From: Pseudocitrobacter faecalis
GTDB taxonomy: Bacteria; Pseudomonadota; Gammaproteobacteria; Enterobacterales; Enterobacteriaceae
DNA length: 64,000 bases
Reading direction: 5' to 3'
Assembly (NCBI GenBank): GCA_003315335.1
Contig: QNRL01000005.1
Coordinates: forward strand, 124,001-188,000
Under the pieces are notes generated by a model. The model ran no database searches. It had not been told where the DNA came from and worked only from the letters and a program-made list of their open reading frames with translations. Of this stretch, positions 32,542 through 41,331 are shown in pieces (the stretch's first letter is position 1; every line of letters begins with the position of its first letter). A program made the translations under genes and the position numbers.

Positions 32542-33441
32542 TTATTCATTAATTATACTTCGTACCCATTCAGTTAATGCCTTAACGCCCGGCCTTGAAC
32601 GGTTCTCGCGAGGCATTATCAAATCATATCCGCGCTTAGCCTGTACCTCTTTGTTAAACGGAATGGTAAGTTTTCCCTCAGCAATGTACTTTTTAACCAG
32701 TTGTTTTCTACCCATCGCTATACCGCTCCCTGTAAGAGCTGCTTCAATCGACATATGGCAGTTATTGAAGCTCATGAAGTTTTTTTCAAGAGGTAGCTCA
32801 GTTTGGGTTGCGGAACACCATTCTCGCCATTCGGAGAATGTATCCTGCGAATCAACGGATTCAGAAGCATGAATAAACCGTACTTTTTCAAACCAATTCT
32901 TATCCTGTCTGATTCGTTGACTTAGAGCAGGGGTGCAAACGGGTACCAGCCACTCATCAGCAAGCCGCTCGCAATAAAGATCAGGATATTTTTGCATGCC
33001 GTAGTAGATTGCTATATCCACACGTTCATGGTTGAAATTAATCAGTCCAGCACGAACTCGAAAATTGATATTGAGATTTGGCCAACGCAGGGCGAATTCT
33101 TCCAGACGGGGCATTAGCCAGATAAAGGAAAATGTTGGTGGCAATCCTACCGATAACGTTCCGCGTAGCCCTTGCACGCGGATGTCTTCGATTTCGTCAT
33201 CAATGCGCTTTAGTGAAGACGACAAAATGCCCAGCAACCGAGCACCTTCGTTCGTCAACTGCAATTTACGCGTCAAGCGAATAAACAACCGAAATCCTAG
33301 CATCTCTTCAAGATGACGTATGCGCTGGCTGACTGCTCCTTGGGTAAGGTTCAGGATATTAGCCGCCCTGGTGAAACTCATATGAAGTGCCGCGCATTCA
33401 AACGTATGCAGTAGTGCCAGTATGTTTTGTTGTGCCAACAT
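32542..33441 (-). CDS. LysR-family regulator, GcvA-like (divergent from GH4 glucosidase)
   Basis: A 299-residue LysR protein. The HTH region FTRAANILNLTQGAVSQRIRHLEEMLGFRLF and the effector domain (FRVRAGLINFNHERVDIAIYYG) resemble the GcvA/AmpR/DsdC subgroup. It is divergently oriented to the GH4 gene at 33573 across 131 bp, which suggests that it regulates that gene. Start at the first ATG gives a normal-length N-terminus. Confidence 0.88.
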   Translation of the reverse strand: MLAQQNILALLHTFECAALHMSFTRAANILNLTQGAVSQRIRHLEEMLGFRLFIRLTRKLQLTNEGARLLGILSSSLKRIDDEIEDIRVQGLRGTLSVGLPPTFSFIWLMPRLEEFALRWPNLNINFRVRAGLINFNHERVDIAIYYGMQKYPDLYCERLADEWLVPVCTPALSQRIRQDKNWFEKVRFIHASESVDSQDTFSEWREWCSATQTELPLEKNFMSFNNCHMSIEAALTGSGIAMGRKQLVKKYIAEGKLTIPFNKEVQAKRGYDLIMPRENRSRPGVKALTEWVRSIINE

Positions 33442-33572
33442 AGGCCTTTAGTACCTTTAATCGTCTTTACGCATTAATCCACCTAATGGATACCCTCTTA
33501 AAGATCGTTTGTCAATTACTAATGAACGGCCTTAAATGGCACCGTTAATACTCATTTAAAAGAGGTGACCCT

Positions 33573-34892
33573 ATGGAAGGTTTGAAGATTGTTGTTATAG
33601 GTGCTGGCTCAAGTTATACCCCTGAGCTGATGGAGGGAATTATTAAACGCCAGCATGAGTTCCCGGTGCGTGAAATTTGGCTGGTCGATATTGAAGACGG
33701 GCGCGAAAAAATGGCCATCATCGCTGGGCTGACACGCAGAATGTTGAAAAAAAATGGTCTCAATATTACCGTCCATGAAACGCTGGATCGCCAGAAGGCG
33801 CTGGCTGGGGCTAACTTTGTTTGTTCGCAATTCAGGGCAGGGTGCCTGGAAGCGCGCATAAGCGATGAGCGTATTTCATTAAAATATAACATGATTGGTC
33901 AGGAAACTAACGGACTGGGCGGTTTTGCTAATGCCTGCCGAACTATTCCAATTGCACTGGAAATCGCAGCCGAGATGGAAAAACTTTGTCCAGACGCATG
34001 GTTGCTGAACTTTACAAATCCTTCAGGCATGGTTACGGAAGCGATACTTAAGCATTCCTCGGTGAAAACAGTGGGATTGTGTAATGTGCCGGTAATTATG
34101 CAGAAAGGTATTGCCGGTATGTTCGGCGTAGAAGATATCAACGAATTTATCATGCAGGTTGCGGGGCTGAACCACTTTATTTTTGCCCGACATGTCTGGT
34201 TCAAAGGGAAAGATATTATTCCGGACATAATCAGCAATATTGAGCAGGGAAATGATCCACTTATTCCGAAAAACATCCCTCCGTTTAAATGGCCAGCAGG
34301 AATGCTCAAAAACATGAGGATGCTTCCATGTCCTTATCATCGTTACTACTATATGAGTGATGATATGTATCGCCAGGAACTCAGTGAAGCAAAAGGAGAA
34401 GGTACGCGTGGTGAAGTGGTAAAGCAACTCGAAAAAGAGCTTTTTGATATTTATCGCAATCCAGAACTTGCTGAAAAACCCAAAGCTCTTGAGGGCCGCG
34501 GCGGGCAATTTTACTCCGATGCCGCCTGCGAATTAATGAGCGCAATTTACAATGATAAACGTATCATTATGCACGTTAACACGCGTAACAATGGCGCTAT
34601 ATCAGGTCTTCCTGATAATTGCGCGGTAGAAGTGAGTTCGATGATCACCAGCTCAGGTCCAATACCGCTCAATGTCGAACCTTTCCCGGACGACATTATG
34701 TGCCAAATTCAGCTGATGAAAACTTTTGAGCAGTTGACTATTGAAGCAGCCGTGACCGGAGACCGACATACAGCATGGCGCGGATTAGTAATAAATCCGT
34801 TAATCAAGAGCGGAGCATCCCTTGAAAAAGCATTGGATGAAGTTATTGTACATAACCGCGCGTTGATGCCTGCATTCCACACATCTAATTAA
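33573..34892 (+). CDS. 6-phospho-beta-glucosidase, GH4 family (CelF/LicH type)
   Basis: A 439-residue NAD+- and Mn2+-dependent glycosidase that cleaves phosphorylated beta-glucosides by an oxidation-elimination mechanism. The Rossmann motif VIGAGSSYTPEL at residues 8-19 is diagnostic of GH4, followed by LLNFTNPSG and CNVP (metal-binding Cys) and the catalytic region NHF near residue 200. Strong AGAGG ribosome-binding site. It complements the GH1 enzyme of the bgl operon but is a separate transcription unit, divergent from a LysR gene and followed by a terminator. Confidence 0.92.
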   Translation: MEGLKIVVIGAGSSYTPELMEGIIKRQHEFPVREIWLVDIEDGREKMAIIAGLTRRMLKKNGLNITVHETLDRQKALAGANFVCSQFRAGCLEARISDERISLKYNMIGQETNGLGGFANACRTIPIALEIAAEMEKLCPDAWLLNFTNPSGMVTEAILKHSSVKTVGLCNVPVIMQKGIAGMFGVEDINEFIMQVAGLNHFIFARHVWFKGKDIIPDIISNIEQGNDPLIPKNIPPFKWPAGMLKNMRMLPCPYHRYYYMSDDMYRQELSEAKGEGTRGEVVKQLEKELFDIYRNPELAEKPKALEGRGGQFYSDAACELMSAIYNDKRIIMHVNTRNNGAISGLPDNCAVEVSSMITSSGPIPLNVEPFPDDIMCQIQLMKTFEQLTIEAAVTGDRHTAWRGLVINPLIKSGASLEKALDEVIVHNRALMPAFHTSN

Positions 34893-34910
34893 AATTGAAA
34901 TAATTGACTC

Positions 34911-34938
34911 AAAAGGCTATCTATTGATGGCCTTTTTC
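34911..34938 (+). terminator. Rho-independent terminator after the GH4 gene
   Basis: AAAAGGC (34911-34917) and GCCTTTT (34930-34936) form a stem with a 12-nt loop and end in a T-run, 19 bp beyond the stop codon of the GH4 gene. Confidence 0.75.
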
Positions 34939-35538
34939 TATTGCATTAAATAAAGGCAAGTATGGGCTTAGAGAGGAAGTATGTGAATCGCCCTCGACAG
35001 CAATACTTTATTCTTTAACAGTAGATTTAATATAAGAAATATTATCCCAACTAAGTCATTGGTTTTAAGTCAAACATTAAAAAACATGATTTTGACTGTT
35101 TATCTCCAGGGATCATGCGTTGCAGTGTCCTGAGACTGGCCAAGAAAACGGATCATCGTGACCACAGAATGTGATGACACAAAATAGATCCTGTACTATT
35201 CCAACGGTAGTGAGGAGATATCCTCTCCATGCTCTGTTTCGATTTCTTGTATTACCTGCACATCAAACACCGCCGCTACCCACCTGATCACGTGACGCAC
35301 GTTCCGTCAGCGGCATCTATAATGATGAATTCAGAACGGGTTGGGCTCGTCTCAGAAATACGTGCTTCCCTGATCATTATGTATGGGTTGTTTTCGCATG
35401 CTTTTAACAGCGATACAGTCTATGTTAAGGAACAGATCCTTTAAGGAAATACCAACAGGACTTCCCTTTTTGCCATTCAACTGTACGCTGCAGGGCCTTG
35501 TATTAAGTACTTAAACCTACTGCCTGCCACAAACCCGT
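34939..35538. other. 600-bp stretch without a recognisable gene
   Basis: Short open frames occur (for example 35229-35444) but none has a ribosome-binding site or recognised similarity. I see no repeats or strong hairpins. It may be degraded coding DNA at a junction between the sugar and redox modules. Confidence 0.45.
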
Positions 35539-35748
35539 TCAGTGTGTTAATTTTGCAGTCATATGCACTCTGTTGCCGCTGTATGCTTCAGTGATGGAAT
35601 ATTCTGCTCCGGCTTCTTTTGCTTTTGCTGCGATCTTTGCATGGGCTTCATCGAGCGTACTGCCTGTTGCGGTAACAGACTGTGCAAAGCTGGTTAACGA
35701 AACCAGTGAAAGAGCAGTGATGATAAAAACTTTATTAATGGCTTTCAT
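35539..35748 (-). CDS. YdgH/BhsA/McbA-like periplasmic protein (DUF1471)
   Basis: A 69-residue protein with a Sec signal peptide (cleavage after TSFA, residue 22). The mature domain VTATGSTLDEAHAKIAAKAKEAGAEYSITEAYSGNRVHMTAKL matches the DUF1471 fold (described by its ends; about 45 residues). BhsA/McbA-family proteins are small periplasmic or outer-membrane stress and biofilm proteins. Its location beside thiol-redox genes fits a stress-response role. Single-gene unit on the minus strand. Confidence 0.85.
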   Translation of the reverse strand: MKAINKVFIITALSLVSLTSFAQSVTATGSTLDEAHAKIAAKAKEAGAEYSITEAYSGNRVHMTAKLTH

Positions 35749-35923
35749 GATATTTCCTCAGTTATTTAATAACACTTTGCTAAGTTAAGATACAAATGTG
35801 ACGGGTTAAAAATAACCCATGGTAATTTCATTTATGTGCTTCAGTTTAATGAGATGGTTTAATAACGCTATCGTCTATGAAATTAAACAATTGCTTTATC
35901 TTCCTCATTGCTTTTAACGATAA

Positions 35924-36256
35924 CTATTTTTCAGTAGTTAAGTAATCATTCAGTTTTTCTTCTATCTGTTTTTTGGGCAAAGCACCACCAAATTCCAGAA
36001 CGATCTCCCCTTTATTAAATACTTTGAAGGAGGGTATCGAGCGAATACCATAGATGCTGGCCAGTTCGACATTTTCATCGATATTGACCTTCACAACTTT
36101 CAGCCGGGTTTCATGCTCACCTGAAAGTTGTTCGATGGTTGGTGCGACTGAGACACAGGGTGGACACCATGGCGCCCAGAAATCCACCAAAACAGGAAGG
36201 TTGTTGTTCAGTACTTCCTGTGAAAACGTCTCTTTATTAACACTCTTGACTGACAT
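35924..36256 (-). CDS. thioredoxin-family protein, WCPPC active site
   Basis: A 110-residue cytoplasmic thioredoxin fold (no signal peptide) beginning MSVKSVNKETFSQEVL. The active site is WAPWCPPC instead of the canonical WCGPC, which should shift its redox potential; the cis-proline loop is RSIPSFKVF. The start at 36256 has GAGAGG upstream and is preferred over 36325. It is divergent from a LysR gene (36420) with a 163-bp intergenic region containing an AGAAT-N8-ATTCT palindrome, so LysR control is likely. A second WCPPC thioredoxin lies at 39587. Confidence 0.88.
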   Translation of the reverse strand: MSVKSVNKETFSQEVLNNNLPVLVDFWAPWCPPCVSVAPTIEQLSGEHETRLKVVKVNIDENVELASIYGIRSIPSFKVFNKGEIVLEFGGALPKKQIEEKLNDYLTTEK

Positions 36257-36328
36257 AGGATACCTCTCGCAATGCTCTTGAATGACTGCATTGTAGGTTG
36301 CAAGACAGGAAGAGTTAATTCGCAATAA

Positions 36329-36346
36329 AGAATCAATATTAATTCT
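36329..36346. promoter_or_regulatory. putative LysR operator between thioredoxin and LysR genes
   Basis: AGAAT (36329-36333) and ATTCT (36342-36346) form an inverted repeat with an 8-bp spacer, extended by flanking AATA/TATT bases. Its place in the shared intergenic region is typical for a LysR binding site. Confidence 0.45.
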
Positions 36347-36419
36347 ATTTCTGCATTAATTGATGGTATGGTTTATCTGCTATGGCGGTGTTTTTTGATG
36401 TTATTATTGAGGTTGTTAG

Positions 36420-37325
36420 ATGGATATCAAAGCATTACGTTATTTTTTGCAAGTCGCAGAGACCCTCAGTTTTAATCGCGCCTCTGAACGGCTCAACATA
36501 TCACAGCCCGTAGTGACACGTGTTATCGCCCAACTCGAACATGAGATTGGCACCAGGCTTTTTGACAGAACCACCCGCCGCGTTTCATTGACACCCGCAG
36601 GAACTGTTCTGCTTAATGAAGTCCGGCCTCTTATCGCACATGTTGAGTCTGTCCAGCAGACGGTTCGTCATGTTGTGGCTGAACAAAGCGGTAAATTCAC
36701 GGTGGGATATACCACTCTGGCTATGCAGACGGTCACTCCTGATTTACTGCGACTTTTCAGCGAGAAGTATCCTGAAATTGAGTTGGACGTCAGGGAAATG
36801 ACCACCCATGCTCAGGTCGAAGCGCTGCTGTCAGCCGAAATTGATGTAGGCTTCGTATTAACGCCGGTTGAAGATGAGGCGCTGACAGTCATTCCGCTGC
36901 ATAAAGAGCGACTCAGATTAGCGGTATCCAGCCGTCACCCGCAAGCCGCTCTGGCAGGAAAAAATAAACCGCTTCCGTTGGCTGCTTTTGCAAATGAGGA
37001 GTTTATTATCCCCTGCAAAGAGCAGTTCCCTGCCGTTTATGATGAAATTATCCGACTTTGTGAGGAGGCAGGATTTCGTCCCCGCCTGCGTTCATGTGGA
37101 GAAAACCAGACGTGTGTCGGACTGGCACGAGCTGGTCTTGGCGTAGTATTCGTCTCTGGCAGAACAGAGGATATTCCTTCAGAAGGGTTAGAATTTGTTG
37201 AAATAGCAGCACCGATACCTGAATTAGAAATTGCAGTTGTCTGGCGGACACGTGATCCCTCCGTACTATTACAGCCATTCAGGGAGTTGGCAGAAATAAC
37301 CATAGAAAACGGAAGCATAGATTGA
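36420..37325 (+). CDS. LysR-family transcriptional regulator (redox module)
   Basis: A 301-residue LysR protein with N-terminal HTH (FNRASERLNISQPVVTRVIAQLEHEIGTRLFDR) and effector domain. Two cysteines occur in the effector domain (IIPCKEQFPA and RLCEEAGFRPRLRSCGENQTC region), which may be relevant because neighbours are thiol-redox enzymes; an OxyR-like thiol switch is possible but unproven. Divergent from the thioredoxin gene, which is its most likely target. Confidence 0.88.
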   Translation: MDIKALRYFLQVAETLSFNRASERLNISQPVVTRVIAQLEHEIGTRLFDRTTRRVSLTPAGTVLLNEVRPLIAHVESVQQTVRHVVAEQSGKFTVGYTTLAMQTVTPDLLRLFSEKYPEIELDVREMTTHAQVEALLSAEIDVGFVLTPVEDEALTVIPLHKERLRLAVSSRHPQAALAGKNKPLPLAAFANEEFIIPCKEQFPAVYDEIIRLCEEAGFRPRLRSCGENQTCVGLARAGLGVVFVSGRTEDIPSEGLEFVEIAAPIPELEIAVVWRTRDPSVLLQPFRELAEITIENGSID

Positions 37326-37495
37326 ATTTATGTTCAGAAATCGAATTATCGTGAATGCCTGAAGATGCCCGCAAAATAACCAGGAAACAGGGGCAAAGTG
37401 AAAAAATTAATTGGCGAATTTAAGCTGACTTCCGGAACAATTTCAGACTGAAGATTACTGACGGAAGCCAGGTTAGCCACGAATGCCTGTAGACA

Positions 37496-38194
37496 TTATT
37501 TACAACCATCTATTCCGCAGACCATCCCCTCCATGAACATGGACTCATCTTTGGTTTCTTCCCAGACTTGTCTCAAGGCGCTCAAAAAATTCGCGGCTGG
37601 CTGTGCGCCACTGATTGCATATTTATTATTGATCACAAATAGAGGTACGCCACTTGCACCTATCGCACGAGCCTTTGCCTCATCGTCATCAACAGAGTCC
37701 CTGAATACAGGGTTTTCAAGGGCACTTTCAGCCTGAGACTCTGTCATACCGGCTTCAATTGCCAGAGCAATCAATACATCCCTGTCAAAAATAGAACGCC
37801 CTTCAGTTGTGGCCGCAGAGAACAACTTTTCTGACATCTGTGTTCCGAGCCCTGCCTCACGCGCAGCAGCTGCAAGGGTATGCGCTTCACGTGTATCGCC
37901 AAAAAGCATAGTGTCAAAGTTATAGATCAATCCCTCTGATTTCCCCGTGCTTTCAATCTGGTTCATCATTAACTCTGCGCCATGCTCACCACCAAACTTC
38001 TGATACAAAGCCGATCTGAATGGAATAGGGGGGTGGTCACTCGCAATACGATAGCTGTGATGACGTACATCGACCTGTTTAGAATATTCAAACTCTTCCA
38101 GACCCTTTTCAAATCTTTTTTTAGCGATCCAGCACCACGGACAGACATAATCAGACCAGACATCTACTGAGATTCGGGGCATTAATGATTTCAT
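37496..38194 (-). CDS. DsbA-family oxidoreductase, FrnE-like
   Basis: A 232-residue cytoplasmic thioredoxin-fold protein with a helical insertion. The N-terminal active site is DYVCPWCWIAKKRF (CPWC, residues ~18-21), the mark of the FrnE/DsbA-like group, and ASGVPLFVINNKYAISGAQ is the cis-proline region. FrnE proteins are dithiol-disulphide isomerases linked to oxidative stress. C-terminal CGIDGC adds another cysteine pair. Same strand as the OYE-family gene 69 bp upstream, so possibly in one operon with it. An internal start at 38182 is also possible. Confidence 0.88.
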   Translation of the reverse strand: MKSLMPRISVDVWSDYVCPWCWIAKKRFEKGLEEFEYSKQVDVRHHSYRIASDHPPIPFRSALYQKFGGEHGAELMMNQIESTGKSEGLIYNFDTMLFGDTREAHTLAAAAREAGLGTQMSEKLFSAATTEGRSIFDRDVLIALAIEAGMTESQAESALENPVFRDSVDDDEAKARAIGASGVPLFVINNKYAISGAQPAANFLSALRQVWEETKDESMFMEGMVCGIDGCK

Positions 38195-38262
38195 TTTGTA
38201 CTCTGAAGATATATGACAGGTAAAGTAAAATGCCCGGATTTATATTATCCGGGCCGACTTAA

Positions 38263-39372
38263 TTATTTTTCGCTGTATACCGGGTAATCGGTATAGCCCT
38301 TTTCCGGAGAGCCGCTTACACCGTAATAGGTCGTGCGATCGCTTTCCGCCAGCGGCCAGTTATTTTTCATTCTTTCAACCAGATCCGGGTTGGCGATAAA
38401 TGGCACACCAAACGCAACCAGGTCAACTTCGTTGTTATTCAGGCGTTCTTCTGCAATATCACGGCTGAATCCACCTGCTGCAATGATCGTCCCACCAAAT
38501 GATTCACGGAAATCAGCTTTAAATTTCTCAGCGGCTTGCGGTGCGGTGACGTAGGTCGGCTGGAAATAGAGGTGCACGTAGGCCAGGGAGCGCTGGCTAA
38601 GAGCCTTTGCCATTTCTGACCAGGTTTCTTCTTCCCCGGCATAGGGGGCAAGATCATAGATGCGACCGAACGGAGAGAGTCGTACTGCGACTTTGTTGCC
38701 GCCAATTGCATCGGAAACGGCATCAATGGTCTCCAGCAGGAAGCGCTGACGATTTTCTACCGAACCACCATACTCATCGGTACGGGTATTCAGCTCACTG
38801 CTCAGGAACTGGTCAAAGATGAAACCGTTAGCCGCCATGATTTCAACGCCATCAAACCCGGCTTCCACCGCCAGTTGTGCTGACTTCACAAAATCGCGGG
38901 TAACGCGCTTCACTTCATGCGTTTCGAGTGCACGCGGAATGCTTGGGGCAACCGGGCCGGGTTTACCACTTTCGTCCCAGGCAAATACTGTTGTATTAGT
39001 CGCAGGAATGGTGCCTGAAGAGACGGGGGCAATATGACCAGGTTGTAGTGAGGTATGAGACATACGCCCCACATGCCACAGCTGCGCGAAAATTCGGCCA
39101 CCTTTCGCATGGACAGCATCCGTTACCTTACGCCATCCCTCAACATGCGCATCATTATAGAGACCAGGCGTATAGAGATACCCGCGACCTTCTTCGGAAA
39201 CAGGCAGCCCTTCAGTGATCAGCAATCCGGCTGAAGCACGCTGCGCGTAATACAAGGCAACTACGTCATCAGCGATGTCATTCAACGTGCGAGTACGTGT
39301 CATAGGTGCCATAACCACGCGATTTTTCAGCTCAACGCCACCGAGGTTGTAAGGGGTAAATAACGTCTTCAT
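38263..39372 (-). CDS. Old-yellow-enzyme family flavoprotein with altered active site
   Basis: A 369-residue FMN-dependent ene-reductase-family protein related to NemA. The start at 39372 has GAGGA upstream and gives MKTLFTPYNLGG. The flavin region MAPMTRTR and the barrel motif RTDEYGGSVENR are intact. At the active site the usual HxxN/H-x-Y reads Met179-Ala-Ala-Asn182-Gly-Phe184: the substrate-binding His and the proton-donor Tyr are replaced. It may still bind FMN but should differ in substrate or reaction. Divergent from a thioredoxin gene across a putative TetR operator. Confidence 0.9.
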   Translation of the reverse strand: MKTLFTPYNLGGVELKNRVVMAPMTRTRTLNDIADDVVALYYAQRASAGLLITEGLPVSEEGRGYLYTPGLYNDAHVEGWRKVTDAVHAKGGRIFAQLWHVGRMSHTSLQPGHIAPVSSGTIPATNTTVFAWDESGKPGPVAPSIPRALETHEVKRVTRDFVKSAQLAVEAGFDGVEIMAANGFIFDQFLSSELNTRTDEYGGSVENRQRFLLETIDAVSDAIGGNKVAVRLSPFGRIYDLAPYAGEEETWSEMAKALSQRSLAYVHLYFQPTYVTAPQAAEKFKADFRESFGGTIIAAGGFSRDIAEERLNNNEVDLVAFGVPFIANPDLVERMKNNWPLAESDRTTYYGVSGSPEKGYTDYPVYSEK

Positions 39373-39509
39373 TGCATTCCTCATCTTAAGAGTCACGAAA
39401 TTTCTGGCCGCAACGACCGTTCTGGTCACTCCGTCAAAAATCACCCGCAGCATTAATCATGGATGCCGGGTCAATCTTGTCAGCGAGTGAAAGTGTGCGT
39501 ACCATACCA

Positions 39510-39528
39510 ACCTACTACTAGGTAGGCA
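39510..39528. promoter_or_regulatory. operator-like palindrome, site 1 (OYE/thioredoxin intergenic)
   Basis: CCTACTACTAGGTAGGCAA contains the inverted arms CCTAC and GTAGG. The same 19-bp pattern recurs at 40037-40055 before the SDR operon with 14 or more identical positions. The TetR gene at 41971 ends that operon and is the likely binder. Confidence 0.6.
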
Positions 39529-39586
39529 AGTGAAAATATGTTTTTTCGTGCCGTAATGACTGATACGTACAACGCCGGAGATAACG

Positions 39587-39928
39587 ATGACAAATGTACG
39601 CACCTACAATGAAGACAACTTTCATGATATCGCATGGGGTGAGGGACTGGCCGTAATCAGGTTCTTTGCACCGTGGTGTCCACCCTGTCGTGAGAGTGAA
39701 GCGGAATATTTGCAATTCGCAAGAAAACTGGGGCCACATGTCAAAGTTGGTGTGGTGAATGTTGATAAATCACCTGTTTTATTAACTCAGTATGAGGTTT
39801 TTGGGCTTCCTTCTGTTCTGGTGTTCAGAAATGGTCAGCTGATGAAACGTATGACAGGACAGAAAACTGCAGAGCAATACGCAGCTATTTTTTCATCAAT
39901 TACCGAACACGAAGCAGACGTACACTGA
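39587..39928 (+). CDS. thioredoxin-family protein, WCPPC active site (second copy)
   Basis: A 113-residue cytoplasmic thioredoxin fold (IRFFAPWCPPCRESEAEY; cis-proline loop VFGLPSVLVF). It shares the unusual WCPPC motif with the 35924-36256 protein but is only distantly similar elsewhere. Divergent from the OYE-family gene; an operator-like palindrome lies 58 bp before its start. No Shine-Dalgarno oddity (GGAGATAACG before the ATG). Likely an electron donor or reductase in the stress module. Confidence 0.87.
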   Translation: MTNVRTYNEDNFHDIAWGEGLAVIRFFAPWCPPCRESEAEYLQFARKLGPHVKVGVVNVDKSPVLLTQYEVFGLPSVLVFRNGQLMKRMTGQKTAEQYAAIFSSITEHEADVH

Positions 39929-40006
39929 CGATACCATCCGTTGGGTTTTGACGATGTTTTAGATGTCAGAACCCAACATCGGTCAGTAAAAAAATAAAAC
40001 GTAAAC

Positions 40007-40055
40007 TTGACAAAGAAAATACTCTTGCCCAGACTACCTACCAGTTGATAGGCAA
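40007..40055 (+). promoter_or_regulatory. promoter of the SDR operon with operator site 2
   Basis: A perfect -35 TTGACA (40007-40012) is followed at 17-19 bp by a poor -10 overlapping CCTACCAGTTGATAGGCAA (40037-40055). That 19-mer matches operator site 1. A repressor bound here would cover the -10 and start region, consistent with TetR autorepression of the operon. Confidence 0.6.
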
Positions 40056-40084
40056 CTACAGAAACTTACCTCACCGGAGGCATT

Positions 40085-40879
40085 ATGCAAGATACACAGT
40101 TTACGAATCATAAAGTCCTGATCATTGGTGGCACCAGTGGGATCGGTCTTGAAACAGCAAAGATGGTTTTAGAGCAGGGCGGAAAGGCTGTCATTGTAGG
40201 TAGCCGTGCTGAAAAAGCAGAAGCCGCACGCCAGGAACTCGTGGCTATTTCGGGTGAGGAGAATGCATTCGCTCTGACTGCTGACTTATCCAGTATGGAA
40301 AGTGTTGCAAAGCTCATCGCTGCCCTGAAAAAGGATCACAGCGATATTGATATGCTGGTCAATTCCGCCGGCATTTACTATCCAAAAAGTTTCCTTGAGC
40401 ATTCAGTCGTGGATTACAACAACTTCCTCGATCTGAACCGGGCATTCTTCTTTATTACACAGCATGTTGCTGCATCACTTGTAGATCAGAAGAAAGCTGG
40501 ATCTATTGTGAATGTTACTGCAGTCGCTGCACGCCAGGCAGTAGAAACCATCACCGCTTCAGCTTACTCCATGGCCAAAACGGGTCTGGATACTCTGACA
40601 CGCCACGCCGCAGCAGAGCTGGCTGAGCACGGTATCCGTGTCAATGCAGTAAGCCCTGGTATTGTTGAAACCCGAATTTTCGAACGTTTTATTCCGGGTG
40701 AACAACTGGATGGTGCGCTGGCCAGTTTCAATAACTTCCATCCGCTGGGGCGGAACGGTACACCGCGTGATGTTGCGGAAACTATTGTTTTCCTGCTTTC
40801 AGATAAAGCTTCGTGGGTAACCGGGGCAGTCTGGGATGTGGATGGCGGTGTAATGGCAGCCCGGAAACTCGGCAATTAA
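40085..40879 (+). CDS. short-chain dehydrogenase/reductase, catalytic Ser apparently replaced
   Basis: A 264-residue Rossmann-fold oxidoreductase. The cofactor motif GGTSGIG is at residues 15-21 and the catalytic YSMAK at 161-165. In the usual catalytic-Ser position the sequence reads NVTAVAA (residues 143-149), so Ser seems replaced by Ala146. The cofactor is probably NADP(H) because of SRAEK after beta2. Strong GGAGG ribosome-binding site. First gene of a likely SDR - AhpD-like - OsmC-like - TetR operon. Confidence 0.88.
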   Translation: MQDTQFTNHKVLIIGGTSGIGLETAKMVLEQGGKAVIVGSRAEKAEAARQELVAISGEENAFALTADLSSMESVAKLIAALKKDHSDIDMLVNSAGIYYPKSFLEHSVVDYNNFLDLNRAFFFITQHVAASLVDQKKAGSIVNVTAVAARQAVETITASAYSMAKTGLDTLTRHAAAELAEHGIRVNAVSPGIVETRIFERFIPGEQLDGALASFNNFHPLGRNGTPRDVAETIVFLLSDKASWVTGAVWDVDGGVMAARKLGN

Positions 40880-40905
40880 TTTTTTACTAATCTGAGGAAA
40901 TCATC

Positions 40906-41241
40906 ATGTCTGCAGAATGGGGCAATCGTCTCTCCGCGCTGATCAAAAGCGTCGGTAATCTGGCCAAAACAAATAAACCTGTTGCTAACGCGTTTCATGG
41001 CCTTGAAACCGCTACGCGCGAAAACAGTGTTCTGGATGCCAAAACTCACGAACTGATTGCCATTGCTGTGGCAGTGACTACTCGTTGTGACGGTTGTATT
41101 TCCGCACACGTGGCCGCCGCCAAAAAAGCTGGTGCAACGAAAGATGAAATCGGTGCTGCAGTAGGGACTGCGATTGCGCTTAACGCCGGTGCTGCTTTTG
41201 TCTATTCAGCACGCGTAATGGACGCCTACGACGAGCTGTAA
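40906..41241 (+). CDS. carboxymuconolactone-decarboxylase / AhpD-like protein
   Basis: A 111-residue all-helical protein with the AhpD-type redox motif: Glu49, then Cys61-x-x-Cys64-x-x-x-His68 (TRCDGCISAH). Members reduce peroxides or act as alkylhydroperoxidase partners. Placement between SDR and OsmC-like genes in a TetR-controlled unit supports detoxification of organic peroxides or electrophiles. The gap to the SDR stop is 26 bp with a GAGG ribosome-binding site. Confidence 0.9.
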   Translation: MSAEWGNRLSALIKSVGNLAKTNKPVANAFHGLETATRENSVLDAKTHELIAIAVAVTTRCDGCISAHVAAAKKAGATKDEIGAAVGTAIALNAGAAFVYSARVMDAYDEL

Positions 41242-41331
41242 TTCCGGCTCGGTTAGTTACAGACAGACTCAAATCCGGGCGCCTTCTGCAATCCGGCTGC
41301 CCGGTAAATCTCAATGAACAGGAATATCAAG

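Noticed and set aside
35229-35444. 71-codon + strand frame
   Set aside because: No ribosome-binding site, no recognised similarity, and the surrounding 600 bp looks degraded.
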